From a virus: a DNA stretch of 41,914 bases. The position numbers and the translations under genes were made by a program. Positions 1-7,520 of this stretch are shown piece by piece. Within the stretch, counting starts at the first letter, position 1; each line of letters begins with the position of its first letter. The stretch covers positions 1-41,914 of the IMG/VR virus record IMGVR_UViG_3300046514_000169; one strand, written 5' to 3'. The notes beneath the pieces are model-generated. The model did no database searches. It saw nothing but the letters and a program-made list of their open reading frames with translations, and had not been told where the DNA came from.

Positions 1-173
1 CCCCCGTCGAGCTCTAGCACGGTCAAACACATCAACCCTTGGTCATGCGTGTGGTGACACACCGGGCACGGCGTTTCAGTATTGCGTACCTCTTGTGGAT
101 TACGGCACGGGCTAATGCCACTCACCGATTCATCATGCGGCGTCGCGCATCGATCACACGTCACCATTCTCAT
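1..173 (-). CDS. partial small cysteine-rich protein (zinc-ribbon-like)
   Basis: The reading frame opens with ATG at 173 and runs off the left edge, so the C-terminus is missing. The visible 57 residues contain CDRC near the N-terminus, a further Cys near residue 23 and CPVCHHTH near residue 36, the pattern of a small zinc-binding fold. Its start overlaps the stop of the tiny upstream frame by ATGA, the coupling used throughout this operon. No specific function is recognised. It is the last visible gene of the left-going operon that begins with the DNA polymerase. Confidence 0.55.
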   Translation of the reverse strand, partial: MRMVTCDRCATPHDESVSGISPCRNPQEVRNTETPCPVCHHTHDQGLMCLTVLELDG

Positions 174-238
174 CGAAACCAACTTTTCGTGCACCTGACG
201 TAATCGCACCACACTTGCTTGAATTCAGCCCACGACAT
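170..238 (-). CDS. possible 22-residue peptide
   Basis: A 22-codon frame starts with ATG at 238 inside the 3' end of the upstream 92-residue gene. It ends in TGA overlapping the next ATG (ATGA at 170-173). The peptide is rich in Trp and aromatic residues. The only support is its place in the chain of overlapping genes. It has no strong Shine-Dalgarno and may simply be a coupling leader for the downstream zinc-ribbon gene. Confidence 0.35.
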   Translation of the reverse strand: MSWAEFKQVWCDYVRCTKSWFR

Positions 239-503
239 GTGACCCCGTTTCATCGAACGTATTGAGCCAACGTTGCCACGCCAACTGATCATGTTCGAAC
301 CGTGCAAATTGTACCTGTGGCACGCTATGACCCAACTTCACATGCTCGCGCACGTGCGTTGCCATTTCAGCCGCCGACGTGACGCCGAAGAGCTCGCCAC
401 TCTCGTGGTGCGCACTCTCACACATCAGCGCACCCGATGCCACGGCATACACCGTCACGTCGCCATCGCCCTTGTAGCCAATGATGATGCCGTTAGCCGT
501 CAT
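225..503 (-). CDS. hypothetical protein, 92 aa
   Basis: The 92-residue protein is soluble, with no membrane segment. Its N-terminal half alternates hydrophobic and polar residues (GIIIGYKGDGDVTVYAVAS) like a small beta-sheet, followed by an alpha-helical region (AAEMATHVREHVKL). I do not recognise a family. The ATG overlaps the stop of the upstream 53-residue gene by four bases, so it is probably translated from the same mRNA. Confidence 0.6.
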   Translation of the reverse strand: MTANGIIIGYKGDGDVTVYAVASGALMCESAHHESGELFGVTSAAEMATHVREHVKLGHSVPQVQFARFEHDQLAWQRWLNTFDETGSHVVG

Positions 504-661
504 CGTAGTTTCAACCCTTTCGCTGTAATGGTGTCGATGTCATCAAGCGCGTCATGTTGCGCATCGATAACTGTGGCTTGCTTGTCGCGCAACACACGCA
601 AGTCTTGTAACTCATCGCCCATCGCGTCGCCGTCATACCCACAATGCTCACAATTTGCCAT
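500..661 (-). CDS. small CxxC protein, 53 aa
   Basis: The N-terminus has CEHCGYDGDAMGDE, a half zinc-knuckle, followed by a probable heptad helix (ELQDLRVLRDKQATVIDAQHD), so it may dimerise. I chose ATG 661 over upstream in-frame starts because an AAAGG-type Shine-Dalgarno lies about 8 nt upstream and the resolvase stop is only one base away. The stop overlaps the next gene start (ATGA). Function is unknown; the context is the replication/recombination operon. Confidence 0.6.
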   Translation of the reverse strand: MANCEHCGYDGDAMGDELQDLRVLRDKQATVIDAQHDALDDIDTITAKGLKLR

Positions 662-662
662 G

Positions 663-1073
663 TCACACGCCTTTCGTTTGATTGATGTAGAACCACCCGT
701 GCAAGAACGCGTCAACTGCGTGCCCGCCCTTGCGTTGCACGACCGCGAGATTGTCAACACCACGCGCTTTCATTTGCGCACTCGCAACTTTCTTGATCGT
801 CGCTGATTGCATAACAAGCGGCATACTTTCTTGCTCGCATATGTATTTGATGACGCCAATGACTTCACACGTCGCCATTGACGAAAACGATTGCGCGCCC
901 GCTGTCCAAGGATAAAGTCGAAACTCCTCACATACGACAACGTCAAGCATCTCAAAAACCAAATGCTCAAATAACGTCGATGGCTTGCACTCTTCGGTAT
1001 GCGTGCAAACGCCATCGTCAAAAAATGCGACGCCGCAATGCACTTCGCCGGGGTCGATGGCGAGCACTCTCAT
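663..1073 (-). CDS. RuvC-like Holliday junction resolvase
   Basis: The 136-residue protein has the RuvC/RNase H-fold layout: first acidic residue in MRVLAIDPGEVHCG (D7), a second acidic pair in VVVCEEFRLYP (E49/E50), and a C-terminal helix GGHAVDAFLHGWF with H118 and D121. These would hold two metal ions for symmetric nicking of four-way junctions. Phage enzymes of this class resolve branched replication and recombination intermediates before packaging. The size suits a minimal phage RuvC. The start overlaps the SGNH hydrolase stop by ATGA. The family call is from motifs; junction specificity is inferred. Confidence 0.8.
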   Translation of the reverse strand: MRVLAIDPGEVHCGVAFFDDGVCTHTEECKPSTLFEHLVFEMLDVVVCEEFRLYPWTAGAQSFSSMATCEVIGVIKYICEQESMPLVMQSATIKKVASAQMKARGVDNLAVVQRKGGHAVDAFLHGWFYINQTKGV

Positions 1074-1942
1074 GGCGTCACCTTCGCTAGTGCGTAGCCC
1101 AATGTCAAATCGCCCGCATCATCAAGATGTACGCCATTCGTCGCGCGTGTCAACCCGCGCGTATCGACAACATACGTGTGAGAAAATGCTGTGGTCATTG
1201 CCACTTGAGCTGAGCGAATCACATCATTGCCCGTTGTCTCTTGGGCGCATGACAAATATGGATTATTGCAACCACCATTGGCTTGACGGTAGGCAATGTT
1301 CTTGGTCAAATCAATTTCACTGATGACCAACGGCGCCGTTGCGGCATTGAAACTCACGCGAAGATACGAAATGACCACCTTGAGCCGCGCGACGTACTGC
1401 GCCTTAGTCGTTGCTTTGTTCACATCGGCCACGCCCTGATTCCAGTAGAAACCGCGCACAACATCAGCGTGCCCGCGCGCCGTATCAAAAGCAATAACAA
1501 TTTTGATCTTGGCAACCAGTTCTTTCAGATAGGTGATCATTGACGCGGGCAACCAATTCGCTACTGAGGCATTGAGTGGCGCGCCCTTCACGAACGTTGC
1601 GCCCACGTGATACCTATTCCACAGCCCGCGAGCTAATCCCAATTCAGGGCCAAAGATTTGCGTGCCGTCACTTCGATACTGCGCCGCATCAAGACCAACC
1701 ACGTTGTGCACTGACGCTTTCATATCCCATGATGTCCACGCCAAATAGTCGTGCGCGTCAGCGCCATTTTGAATCGCTGTGCCGTAGTAATTCTTGAATG
1801 TGAATGGATTGATTGCGTACGATTCAGAATCCATCGCATTCGAATCACCCAACACGACATACAAATTTCGATGCACAGTCACGGTGTTGTGCGGCGTCAC
1901 AATCCACGCCGTCAACAACACAACAATGGCGAGCACTCTCAT
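1070..1942 (-). CDS. secreted SGNH/GDSL hydrolase (SASA-type esterase)
   Basis: The 290-residue protein starts with a probable signal peptide (MRVLAIVVLLTAWIVTP, a hydrophobic core with little charge). Block I is VVLGDSNAMDSES (catalytic S34), a block III-like stretch is FYWNQGVADV, and block V is NGVHLDDAG (H272). The expected Asp three residues before the His is Asn here, so the triad may be a dyad. SASA-type enzymes remove O-acetyl groups from sugars, so a role on the cell envelope or capsule is plausible. ATG 1942 is preferred over TTG 1948 because it overlaps the upstream stop. Placement in the replication operon rather than the tail module is unusual. Confidence 0.75.
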   Translation of the reverse strand: MRVLAIVVLLTAWIVTPHNTVTVHRNLYVVLGDSNAMDSESYAINPFTFKNYYGTAIQNGADAHDYLAWTSWDMKASVHNVVGLDAAQYRSDGTQIFGPELGLARGLWNRYHVGATFVKGAPLNASVANWLPASMITYLKELVAKIKIVIAFDTARGHADVVRGFYWNQGVADVNKATTKAQYVARLKVVISYLRVSFNAATAPLVISEIDLTKNIAYRQANGGCNNPYLSCAQETTGNDVIRSAQVAMTTAFSHTYVVDTRGLTRATNGVHLDDAGDLTLGYALAKVTP

Positions 1943-2094
1943 GACCAATACCGATCATGCAAACGGTCGTCATCGCCACTGCGATAACGCGGATTAGGTG
2001 AACCGCACCGCACGCACGTTGGCGATGATGAGCCAACGCGGCCCGGATACGCAAACCAACATCGCGGGTAACACTTTCGTTTTTGATTTTTCAT
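1939..2094 (-). CDS. small basic cysteine protein, 51 aa
   Basis: This 51-codon gene is tied at both ends by ATGA overlaps, with the DNA polymerase stop (2091-2094) and the hydrolase start (1939-1942), so it is very likely real. The N-terminus is basic (MKNQKRKCYPRC), and CVRCGSPNPRYRSG follows around residue 30, giving four cysteines in two pairs: a likely zinc-binding mini-protein. A nucleic-acid-binding role is possible but not shown. Confidence 0.6.
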   Translation of the reverse strand: MKNQKRKCYPRCWFAYPGRVGSSSPTCVRCGSPNPRYRSGDDDRLHDRYWS

Positions 2095-3896
2095 ACACTC
2101 ACACTTTCGTCAGCCAACGTGTGCCAGTGCTTCGCTTCAGCGAACATCGGCACCCCACACATCTTGGTTGCGAGCTCGCCCATTCGGCGCGTGATCAGCG
2201 CGCCATTGCCAACGATGTCGCCCGCATCAAGTTCAATCACAATTGAGTCGTGCACTTGCAAGAGCAAGTCATACCCACATTCATCAAGGTCAATCATGAT
2301 GTGCTTGATGACTTGCGCAATCGACCCTTGCACCACGGCGTTGAACGCCTTATGCATCTCTTCGAACGGGCGAAAATACCGCCTACGCCCATCAATCAAT
2401 TCGACATAACCACGTCGGCGCGCGAAGTCTTCGGTGCGATGATTGATGCGCGGGAATTCGGGAAACAACTTGCGCCATTCGGTCACAATTTCTTGCGCCT
2501 CACGCTCACTGAGTATCACGCCAGTCATCTTTTCCACGTCGCCGCGAAACGTATGCGCCCCGACGCCGTAAATCAATGCGAAGTTCGCACGCTTGCCAAT
2601 CTGTCGCCATTTGTGTGAATCGTCATCAAACAATTGCCGCGCGGTTTCACTATGCAAATCGCGGCCCTCTTCGAACATCTCAAGCCATGACGTGCAACCC
2701 GCAATCTTCGCGCCCACGCGCGCTTCGGCTTGTCCTAAATCGAATTCCCACAATTGTTGCCCTTCGCTTGCACGAAACAACGCGCGCGGCAACACCACGC
2801 CCTCAAGGCGCTCAAGCTTGTGGTCTTGGGGTATGGCTTGCAAATTGACACGATGCGAACTGAAGCGCATCGAAATCGTGCCCATTTGTTTGTAGTCCGT
2901 TCGGAGTCGCCCGTCAACACCCGTCGCCTTGGCGTAGCCGTCGTAATACACGCTCACGGTTCGCTTCAACTTTTGCAATGTCGCGTATTCATCAGCCCAC
3001 GGCGCGCCTTGCGCCTGAAAACTTCTGATGCAACATTCACTCAATGATGCTTTCTTGCCCGCCGTCATGCAATGCGGTATGCACCGACACGTGTTGATAA
3101 ACCACGCCCGTGTGGCGGCTTCGGTCAACTTGAAAGGCAATTCGTGTGACACCTTCGCTATTTGTGCTTTCGCCTTGGCGCCTTCCAATCGCGAACGTGT
3201 CGCGTCATAACCAATGCCGCGATATGCCATGCGGGTGAGCGCCTTGCACACTTTCAATTCGGTTTCGACTTGTTCGCTCAAATACTCACTTGAGCCTTCA
3301 AGCAAATCAAATTGCCGCTCGGCCAGTCGCAACGTCAATTCAGCATCTTGGCGTGCATACTCACTGACTTCAGCCCACGGCAAAAAGTCATAGCGCCCGC
3401 CGTTGGTTTCCAACTGCGCTTCGATAGCTCGCGCCGACGCACTTTCATTCGCACCCCATATGCGCGACGCCGTTGATTTCAACGCCGCTGATTCTGTCGG
3501 CTCAAGAACCCATTGCGTCAACATCGTGTCGTGCACTAATGCGTCAGTCAAGTCAATGCCAAACCCGTATTCACGATGACCCGCGTGAAACATTTGCAAA
3601 TCGAAATAGGCGTTATGCATGATCAACCGTTGTTGATTGAGCCATTGCATTAGCACGTTCCATTCAAATTGCGTTCTATTCGGGTCAGCGTCAATCAGCG
3701 CCAACAAGTCGTCTTGGCCCGTCTTCGCATTGCGCCCGTGATCGAACGCCCACGCGTCAGATTTCAAATTGTTGGTGTGAACGTCGCGCCATGCCGCCGA
3801 AACCACGCTGATGCGCGCCCCGTCATCGACATACAGCCCGCTGGTCTCACTGTCAACGGCCACGTTGCGTGACCCTCGTGGAAGTCGCAAACTCAT
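2091..3896 (-). CDS. family A DNA polymerase with 3'-5' exonuclease
   Basis: The 601-residue replicative polymerase is similar in size to T7-like phage enzymes. The exonuclease has D15/E17 (VAVDSET), HNAYFD near 94-99 and YARQD near 180-184. Polymerase motif A is FDLGQAEARV (D386), motif B is RQIGKRANFALIYG (R431, K435, F439, Y443) and motif C is QVHDS (D550). The usual Glu after the motif C Asp is Ser. A cysteine cluster (CRCIPHC then CC) lies around 270-289, ahead of the palm. ATG 3896 has a GGGTGGG stretch upstream; an in-frame TTG at 3932 is the alternative. No 5'-3' exonuclease domain is present. It sits next to the primase across an origin-like region. Confidence 0.95.
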   Translation of the reverse strand: MSLRLPRGSRNVAVDSETSGLYVDDGARISVVSAAWRDVHTNNLKSDAWAFDHGRNAKTGQDDLLALIDADPNRTQFEWNVLMQWLNQQRLIMHNAYFDLQMFHAGHREYGFGIDLTDALVHDTMLTQWVLEPTESAALKSTASRIWGANESASARAIEAQLETNGGRYDFLPWAEVSEYARQDAELTLRLAERQFDLLEGSSEYLSEQVETELKVCKALTRMAYRGIGYDATRSRLEGAKAKAQIAKVSHELPFKLTEAATRAWFINTCRCIPHCMTAGKKASLSECCIRSFQAQGAPWADEYATLQKLKRTVSVYYDGYAKATGVDGRLRTDYKQMGTISMRFSSHRVNLQAIPQDHKLERLEGVVLPRALFRASEGQQLWEFDLGQAEARVGAKIAGCTSWLEMFEEGRDLHSETARQLFDDDSHKWRQIGKRANFALIYGVGAHTFRGDVEKMTGVILSEREAQEIVTEWRKLFPEFPRINHRTEDFARRRGYVELIDGRRRYFRPFEEMHKAFNAVVQGSIAQVIKHIMIDLDECGYDLLLQVHDSIVIELDAGDIVGNGALITRRMGELATKMCGVPMFAEAKHWHTLADESVSV

Positions 3897-3940
3897 CTCG
3901 CCCACCCTATCTGACGCTTGCCACTGTGACAAACACCTAC

Positions 3941-3957
3941 ATGAGACTGAGTCTCAT
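3941..3957. promoter_or_regulatory. 17-bp dyad, possible operator upstream of polymerase
   Basis: ATGAGACTGAGTCTCAT has perfect 7-bp arms around a 3-nt centre and lies about 45 nt upstream of the polymerase start. A related dyad (29867-29883) lies about 56 nt upstream of the capsid gene, suggesting one regulator, possibly the XRE protein at 16.8 kb, reads both. Confidence 0.45.
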
Positions 3958-4112
3958 TTCGTCCATTTCGAGCTATGCACACACTTCGCCAGAATGACTC
4001 GCACGTGCCCGCGCGCATGTGCGCGCACGCGCGCACGCGTAGCATTATCCGCAAAAGGGTGTGCGTGTGTGTATCACTATGTAAATACTGACTAAAACTA
4101 TGATCACCCCTA

Positions 4113-4146
4113 TGCACACCCCAGTGATCTTCTGTGTGCATTTTTT
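4113..4146 (+). terminator. hairpin followed by T6 (plus orientation)
   Basis: Arms TGCACAC (4113-4119) and GTGTGCA (4134-4140) enclose a 14-nt loop and are followed by six T residues, the form of an intrinsic terminator for plus-strand transcription. No plus-strand gene ends here, so it may insulate the region or be part of the iteron set. Confidence 0.35.
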
Positions 4147-4161
4147 GAGGATTTGTCACGT

Positions 4162-4189
4162 TTGACATCTCGTTGTAACATAATATCTT
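4162..4189 (+). promoter_or_regulatory. candidate sigma70-type promoter, plus strand
   Basis: TTGACA (4162-4167) and TATCTT (4184-4189) are separated by 16 nt. No plus-strand gene follows. A transcript would begin near 4196, meet the hairpin at 4228-4246 and otherwise run antisense to the primase. A short RNA such as a replication primer is possible. Confidence 0.3.
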
Positions 4190-4227
4190 ACTATTTCTAT
4201 CGGGAATACTGGCAAAGCACATAGCAA

Positions 4228-4246
4228 TGCACACCCTTGGTGTGCA
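4228..4246. terminator. hairpin directly after primase stop
   Basis: Perfect 8-bp arms TGCACACC/GGTGTGCA with a 3-nt loop begin two bases after the primase stop codon. It lacks a T-run, as many actinobacterial terminators do. The same arms belong to the TGCACAC repeat set, so terminator and iteron roles cannot be separated here. Confidence 0.4.
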
Positions 4247-4248
4247 CA

Positions 4249-6840
4249 TCATTCGACACCCCGAAACTTCAATGGCGTGTCGCCCGTGGCCTCTTCGCCA
4301 CCCCACCCTGAAGCCGCTGCGACGCTCGCTGAAACGTCGCTAGGCAGACTGTGATAGCGGCTACGGGCATGACCACCACGGGCGGTCACAAACGGCTTAC
4401 CGACGCCCTTGGCGCCCGTGATTCGCCCTCGTTGGTCACGCAACGACTCAAGAGACCCCAACTGGCGCTCACGCTCACTGATTGACCGTCGAGCCGCCCA
4501 CGCGTCACTGAGCGCCTCTTCGCGATACCACAGCGTCATGTGGTCATCAATGAAGCACAGTTGCCCGCCGTACGCCGAACGCGGGTAACCCGCTTCACGC
4601 CACGCCCACGGCAACACCGCCTTGGTCAAGATGTTGGCACTGGGGTCATAGAGCTCGGCTTGGCGGCTCACCCACGCGTCAACACGATCACGCACGCCCA
4701 CAATGCCCATGTGCTCAAGAATGCGCGCACCGACGCGCAAGACCGCCATTGAATCGTTGAAACGCCCACCGCGTTCGTCAGGGCGCAACTCGGTTACGTC
4801 ATCAACCCAGTCGAGCACTTCCAACGCCATCGACACATACCAACCGGCCAATTGCGTCAAGTCGCGTCGCCATTGCAATTGCAATTCGGTTATGTCTTCC
4901 CATTGCGAACGCGTCGGGTCTTTCAATGAGCGCCGGTCGATGGGTGACGGCACGCGTAATTTGATGGCTCGGTCACTCAATGCCTTTTCAGTTGACAACG
5001 CGTGCAAGCCTTCGGCTGACATCGTGACCGGGGCCACCAATGCGACGGTCTCTTGGTTGTGTCGGTTTTCGGCTTTCTTGCTTCGGCTACCGCCCGACGT
5101 GGCTTGTCGTATCAAATCGAATGCACCAGCGGGGTCAGTCACATCATCAACCCACACCGGCCCATTGTGGTGCGCGCTCACACGGTCACGTAGCACGGCC
5201 ATCGTGTATTCACCGTGGCCTTCGCGATTGCCCGCCAGTTGCATCATCAACGCGAAAAATCCTGTGGTCTTTCCACTTTCTGACGGCGCCTCAAGCGCCA
5301 TGAAGGGAAACAACGCCGTGCGCGTCATCAATTGCGGCTTCACGAAACACGCCGCCCACCATGAGCCATAAACCGCGCACACGTCATCATCATGAAAGGT
5401 CATGACTTCATGCAACACAGCTTTGGCCGTGTCACGGTCAGCCACGAACCCGTAGCGATACGGCGCCCATTCATTGAGCGACGGCGCTGGCCGCAAGTCA
5501 CCGAACGGTTGCGGCTCACTGTCGCCGCCCCTGATAATTCCCTCGTGCGTTATAAAGCCGTGTACGTCATCATTCCAACCCAACGCCGACACGCTTTGAT
5601 ACACGGGCGCTGATTGCGCGGTTACGTACTTGAGCAATCGCGCGGCAACTGAAGCTCGCGCGTGCGTGTCACCGATGGGTGGCACAATCGCCGCTTGTCG
5701 AGCCGCGAGCCATACCGCAAGGTCACGCGCTGACCCCAGTATGCGCCCCTCAAGCTTGCATTCGACATCGCCTCCGATAGTGTGCAACACCACGAGATAA
5801 TCCGTTGTCTCAGTGCCCTTGATCACGCCCAGTGTCGTGACATCGAAGTTGCCCCACTCAGTCATCATCGACACCTTGGCGTCTTTATCGCCCACCAATA
5901 CCGTTGTCATCAACATGTGGCCCGTGCCGATCAGCCACCCGTTGTCGTCGGCGGGTTCGCCTGACGTAATCCCACGCTCTTGCAACGATTCGACCGTGGT
6001 GCGGCCCTTGTTCTTTTCAGAATTCCACACGCTCAACACGGTCTTGATGAATTCGCCGTCATCAAGCGGCGTGCTCAACGTTCGATTGACCATGCGCATG
6101 GTGTCCATATAGGCGTTTTCGAATGGAATAGATTTGGCGTAGTGCCCCGCCACCCGCGTCAGCCAATCGTTGCGCCCGCCCACATCGGGCTTGTTGTTGA
6201 GCAAGTGACTGAGCATGGTGCGGGTGACCCCGATGCCCTCACCATTACCGTTGTCATTCCCCGCACCGAAATTCGCCGCTATGCTCGATGGCTCGGCGTT
6301 ATCGTTCCCCGCCATTCGAGCTTTTGCCGCATTGCCGCCGTCGAGTAGCCAACGCGGCGCGGGCAAGATGGCGTCAATGTCGCGCACCCACGTATAAAAA
6401 CCGCCATCGGGGTGCGGGCTTGGCGGGGTCATGACGCCGCCGCCTTCAGCCTTCACGTCAAATGACATGGTGCCTTCATGCATCGCCCATGATTCGACCT
6501 TGTCACCGGGCGCTAACGCGAACCAGTAGTGAGCGCCTTTCGCGGTCTTCACGCACGTGGTGGCCGACATCTCGGCGTCGATCACTGACCGCCAAAATGT
6601 TTCGGCGTCTTTACTGTCACAGTCAAGAACAATCAGCGAGCTGATGGTCCCCGTGCATGTCCAAATGCCGACGTAACTACTGCCTGTGCCCCACCAACTG
6701 TCAACCATCGATGCTGATGGTTGTGATTGATATTCACGCCATGACGGCAAGCCCGGTGCTTTCTTGCCACGTCGCGTTGGCAACGGATTGAAGCCCAGTG
6801 CGGCTAGTCGCCGTGCCTCTTCGCGAACACTTGCCACCAC
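4249..6840 (-). CDS. AEP primase-polymerase / helicase
   Basis: The 863-residue protein combines an N-terminal bifunctional primase-polymerase domain with a C-terminal NTPase. The AEP catalytic pair is in SLIVLDCDS (D73, D75), the sugar-binding His in TAKGAHYWFA (H104), and the third motif near FDVKAEGGG (D128). A PriCT-like helical region follows around 205-285. The C-terminal domain has a Walker A motif APSESGKTT (518-526) and Walker B PVWVDDVTD (D565/D566), as in phage SF3/DUF927-type helicases. It would prime and unwind DNA at the fork with the neighbouring polymerase. The start is GTG 6840 or the adjacent GTG 6837; AGGTG precedes them. Confidence 0.88.
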   Translation of the reverse strand: MVASVREEARRLAALGFNPLPTRRGKKAPGLPSWREYQSQPSASMVDSWWGTGSSYVGIWTCTGTISSLIVLDCDSKDAETFWRSVIDAEMSATTCVKTAKGAHYWFALAPGDKVESWAMHEGTMSFDVKAEGGGVMTPPSPHPDGGFYTWVRDIDAILPAPRWLLDGGNAAKARMAGNDNAEPSSIAANFGAGNDNGNGEGIGVTRTMLSHLLNNKPDVGGRNDWLTRVAGHYAKSIPFENAYMDTMRMVNRTLSTPLDDGEFIKTVLSVWNSEKNKGRTTVESLQERGITSGEPADDNGWLIGTGHMLMTTVLVGDKDAKVSMMTEWGNFDVTTLGVIKGTETTDYLVVLHTIGGDVECKLEGRILGSARDLAVWLAARQAAIVPPIGDTHARASVAARLLKYVTAQSAPVYQSVSALGWNDDVHGFITHEGIIRGGDSEPQPFGDLRPAPSLNEWAPYRYGFVADRDTAKAVLHEVMTFHDDDVCAVYGSWWAACFVKPQLMTRTALFPFMALEAPSESGKTTGFFALMMQLAGNREGHGEYTMAVLRDRVSAHHNGPVWVDDVTDPAGAFDLIRQATSGGSRSKKAENRHNQETVALVAPVTMSAEGLHALSTEKALSDRAIKLRVPSPIDRRSLKDPTRSQWEDITELQLQWRRDLTQLAGWYVSMALEVLDWVDDVTELRPDERGGRFNDSMAVLRVGARILEHMGIVGVRDRVDAWVSRQAELYDPSANILTKAVLPWAWREAGYPRSAYGGQLCFIDDHMTLWYREEALSDAWAARRSISERERQLGSLESLRDQRGRITGAKGVGKPFVTARGGHARSRYHSLPSDVSASVAAASGWGGEEATGDTPLKFRGVE

Positions 6841-7020
6841 ACCTACTTTCGCCGCCGTTGATCATTCACAGACTGATGAAGGGCACCCACACGATTGAGA
6901 AGTCACTAGCAACCGTGTGGGTGCCCAATGTACCGCGCGCCCGTTGTCGCCTAATGGGTGAGGCTTCAGACCCGCCACGTGTCATGTCAGCACATGCGGG
7001 TCAACGGGGCACGCGGCGTT
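6841..7020. promoter_or_regulatory. structured leader upstream of primase (two hairpins)
   Basis: This 180-nt gap has no supported gene. It contains two inverted repeats: a perfect 13-bp stem (GGGCACCCACACG, 6881-6893, with 6914-6926; 20-nt loop) and a 7-bp stem (GACCCGC 6969-6975 with 6996-7002; 20-nt loop containing CATGT/ACATG). No T-run follows either. Readthrough from the ssDNA-binding gene into the primase would pass both, so attenuation, mRNA processing or a protein-binding site are options. Confidence 0.45.
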
Positions 7021-7449
7021 CTAGGCGCTTTCGTCGCCCGGTGCCACGCCATCAGCGTCGGCATACGGCAACACTTCGCGAATGGTGTTTGCCAACTGGC
7101 CCGCGCGTGCACCCTTTTGAATGGTGCGCGTGCCAATGCTCAAGATGGCATAACTGCCCACCAGTGTGTCAGTGTCGGTGTCAGCGCTCACGCCGAACGC
7201 ATCAAACATCGCCTTGAAAAACGGTCGTGACTTTTCGCCCAGACTCGTGTTATTCCAAAACTTGCGACTGGCGTAAGGGTGACCTTCAGGGATTGTAAAT
7301 TCCCACGCCCAATACGGCCCCTCGTCGCCGTCTTTGACTTCAACGCCCGTGAGCTGTGCCACATATAAAGCATCGGGCACGGGTGTAAAGCCTTGCGCCG
7401 CTTCGGTCTCATCGACCGCCGCTGCGGTTTCGCTCGGTAACTTTGGCAT
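7021..7449 (-). CDS. putative ssDNA-binding / DUF669-like recombination accessory protein
   Basis: The 142-residue protein has an acidic N-terminus, a central beta-rich region (YVAQLTGVEVKDGDEGPYW, then FTIPEGHPYASRKFWNNTSL) and an acidic C-terminal tail, as in OB-fold ssDNA-binding proteins. DUF669-type proteins commonly sit beside Sak4-like ATPases in phages, as here. The family call is by sequence character and context rather than a diagnostic motif. A GAAAGCGAG stretch precedes ATG 7449. A structured gap separates it from the primase. Confidence 0.55.
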   Translation of the reverse strand: MPKLPSETAAAVDETEAAQGFTPVPDALYVAQLTGVEVKDGDEGPYWAWEFTIPEGHPYASRKFWNNTSLGEKSRPFFKAMFDAFGVSADTDTDTLVGSYAILSIGTRTIQKGARAGQLANTIREVLPYADADGVAPGDESA

Positions 7450-7520
7450 TTCTTTGTCTCGCTTTCGTGTTCGCTTTGGTTGGTGTTGTTACTTCACTTT
7501 GATCACGCTTGCGCGTGGTC

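Larger units (their letters stand above)
3933..4248. other. origin-like intergenic region between polymerase and primase
   Basis: This is the largest stretch without a supported gene. It holds a 17-bp dyad (3941-3957), five TGCACAC-type repeats (3976, 4113 and 4228 forward; 4134 and 4240 inverse), a 32-nt alternating purine-pyrimidine run (4010-4041) plus a 16-nt one (4059-4074), an AT-rich stretch (about 4160-4200), and hairpins at 4113-4146 and 4228-4246. Iteron-like repeats plus a meltable AT-rich segment between primase and polymerase suggest a replication origin. That is inference only. It is also the upstream regulatory region of the polymerase operon. Confidence 0.45.

Noticed and set aside
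273-806. Long plus-strand frames opposite minus-strand genes (also at 4703-5371, 12607-13284, 22620-23171, 35685-36182)
   Set aside because: They are antisense shadows caused by codon bias, without promoters, ribosome sites or recognisable domains.
3893-4306. 137-codon frame across the origin-like gap
   Set aside because: It is low-complexity (His/Thr/Cys from the alternating CG/CA tract), overlaps the ends of both flanking genes and has no ribosome site.
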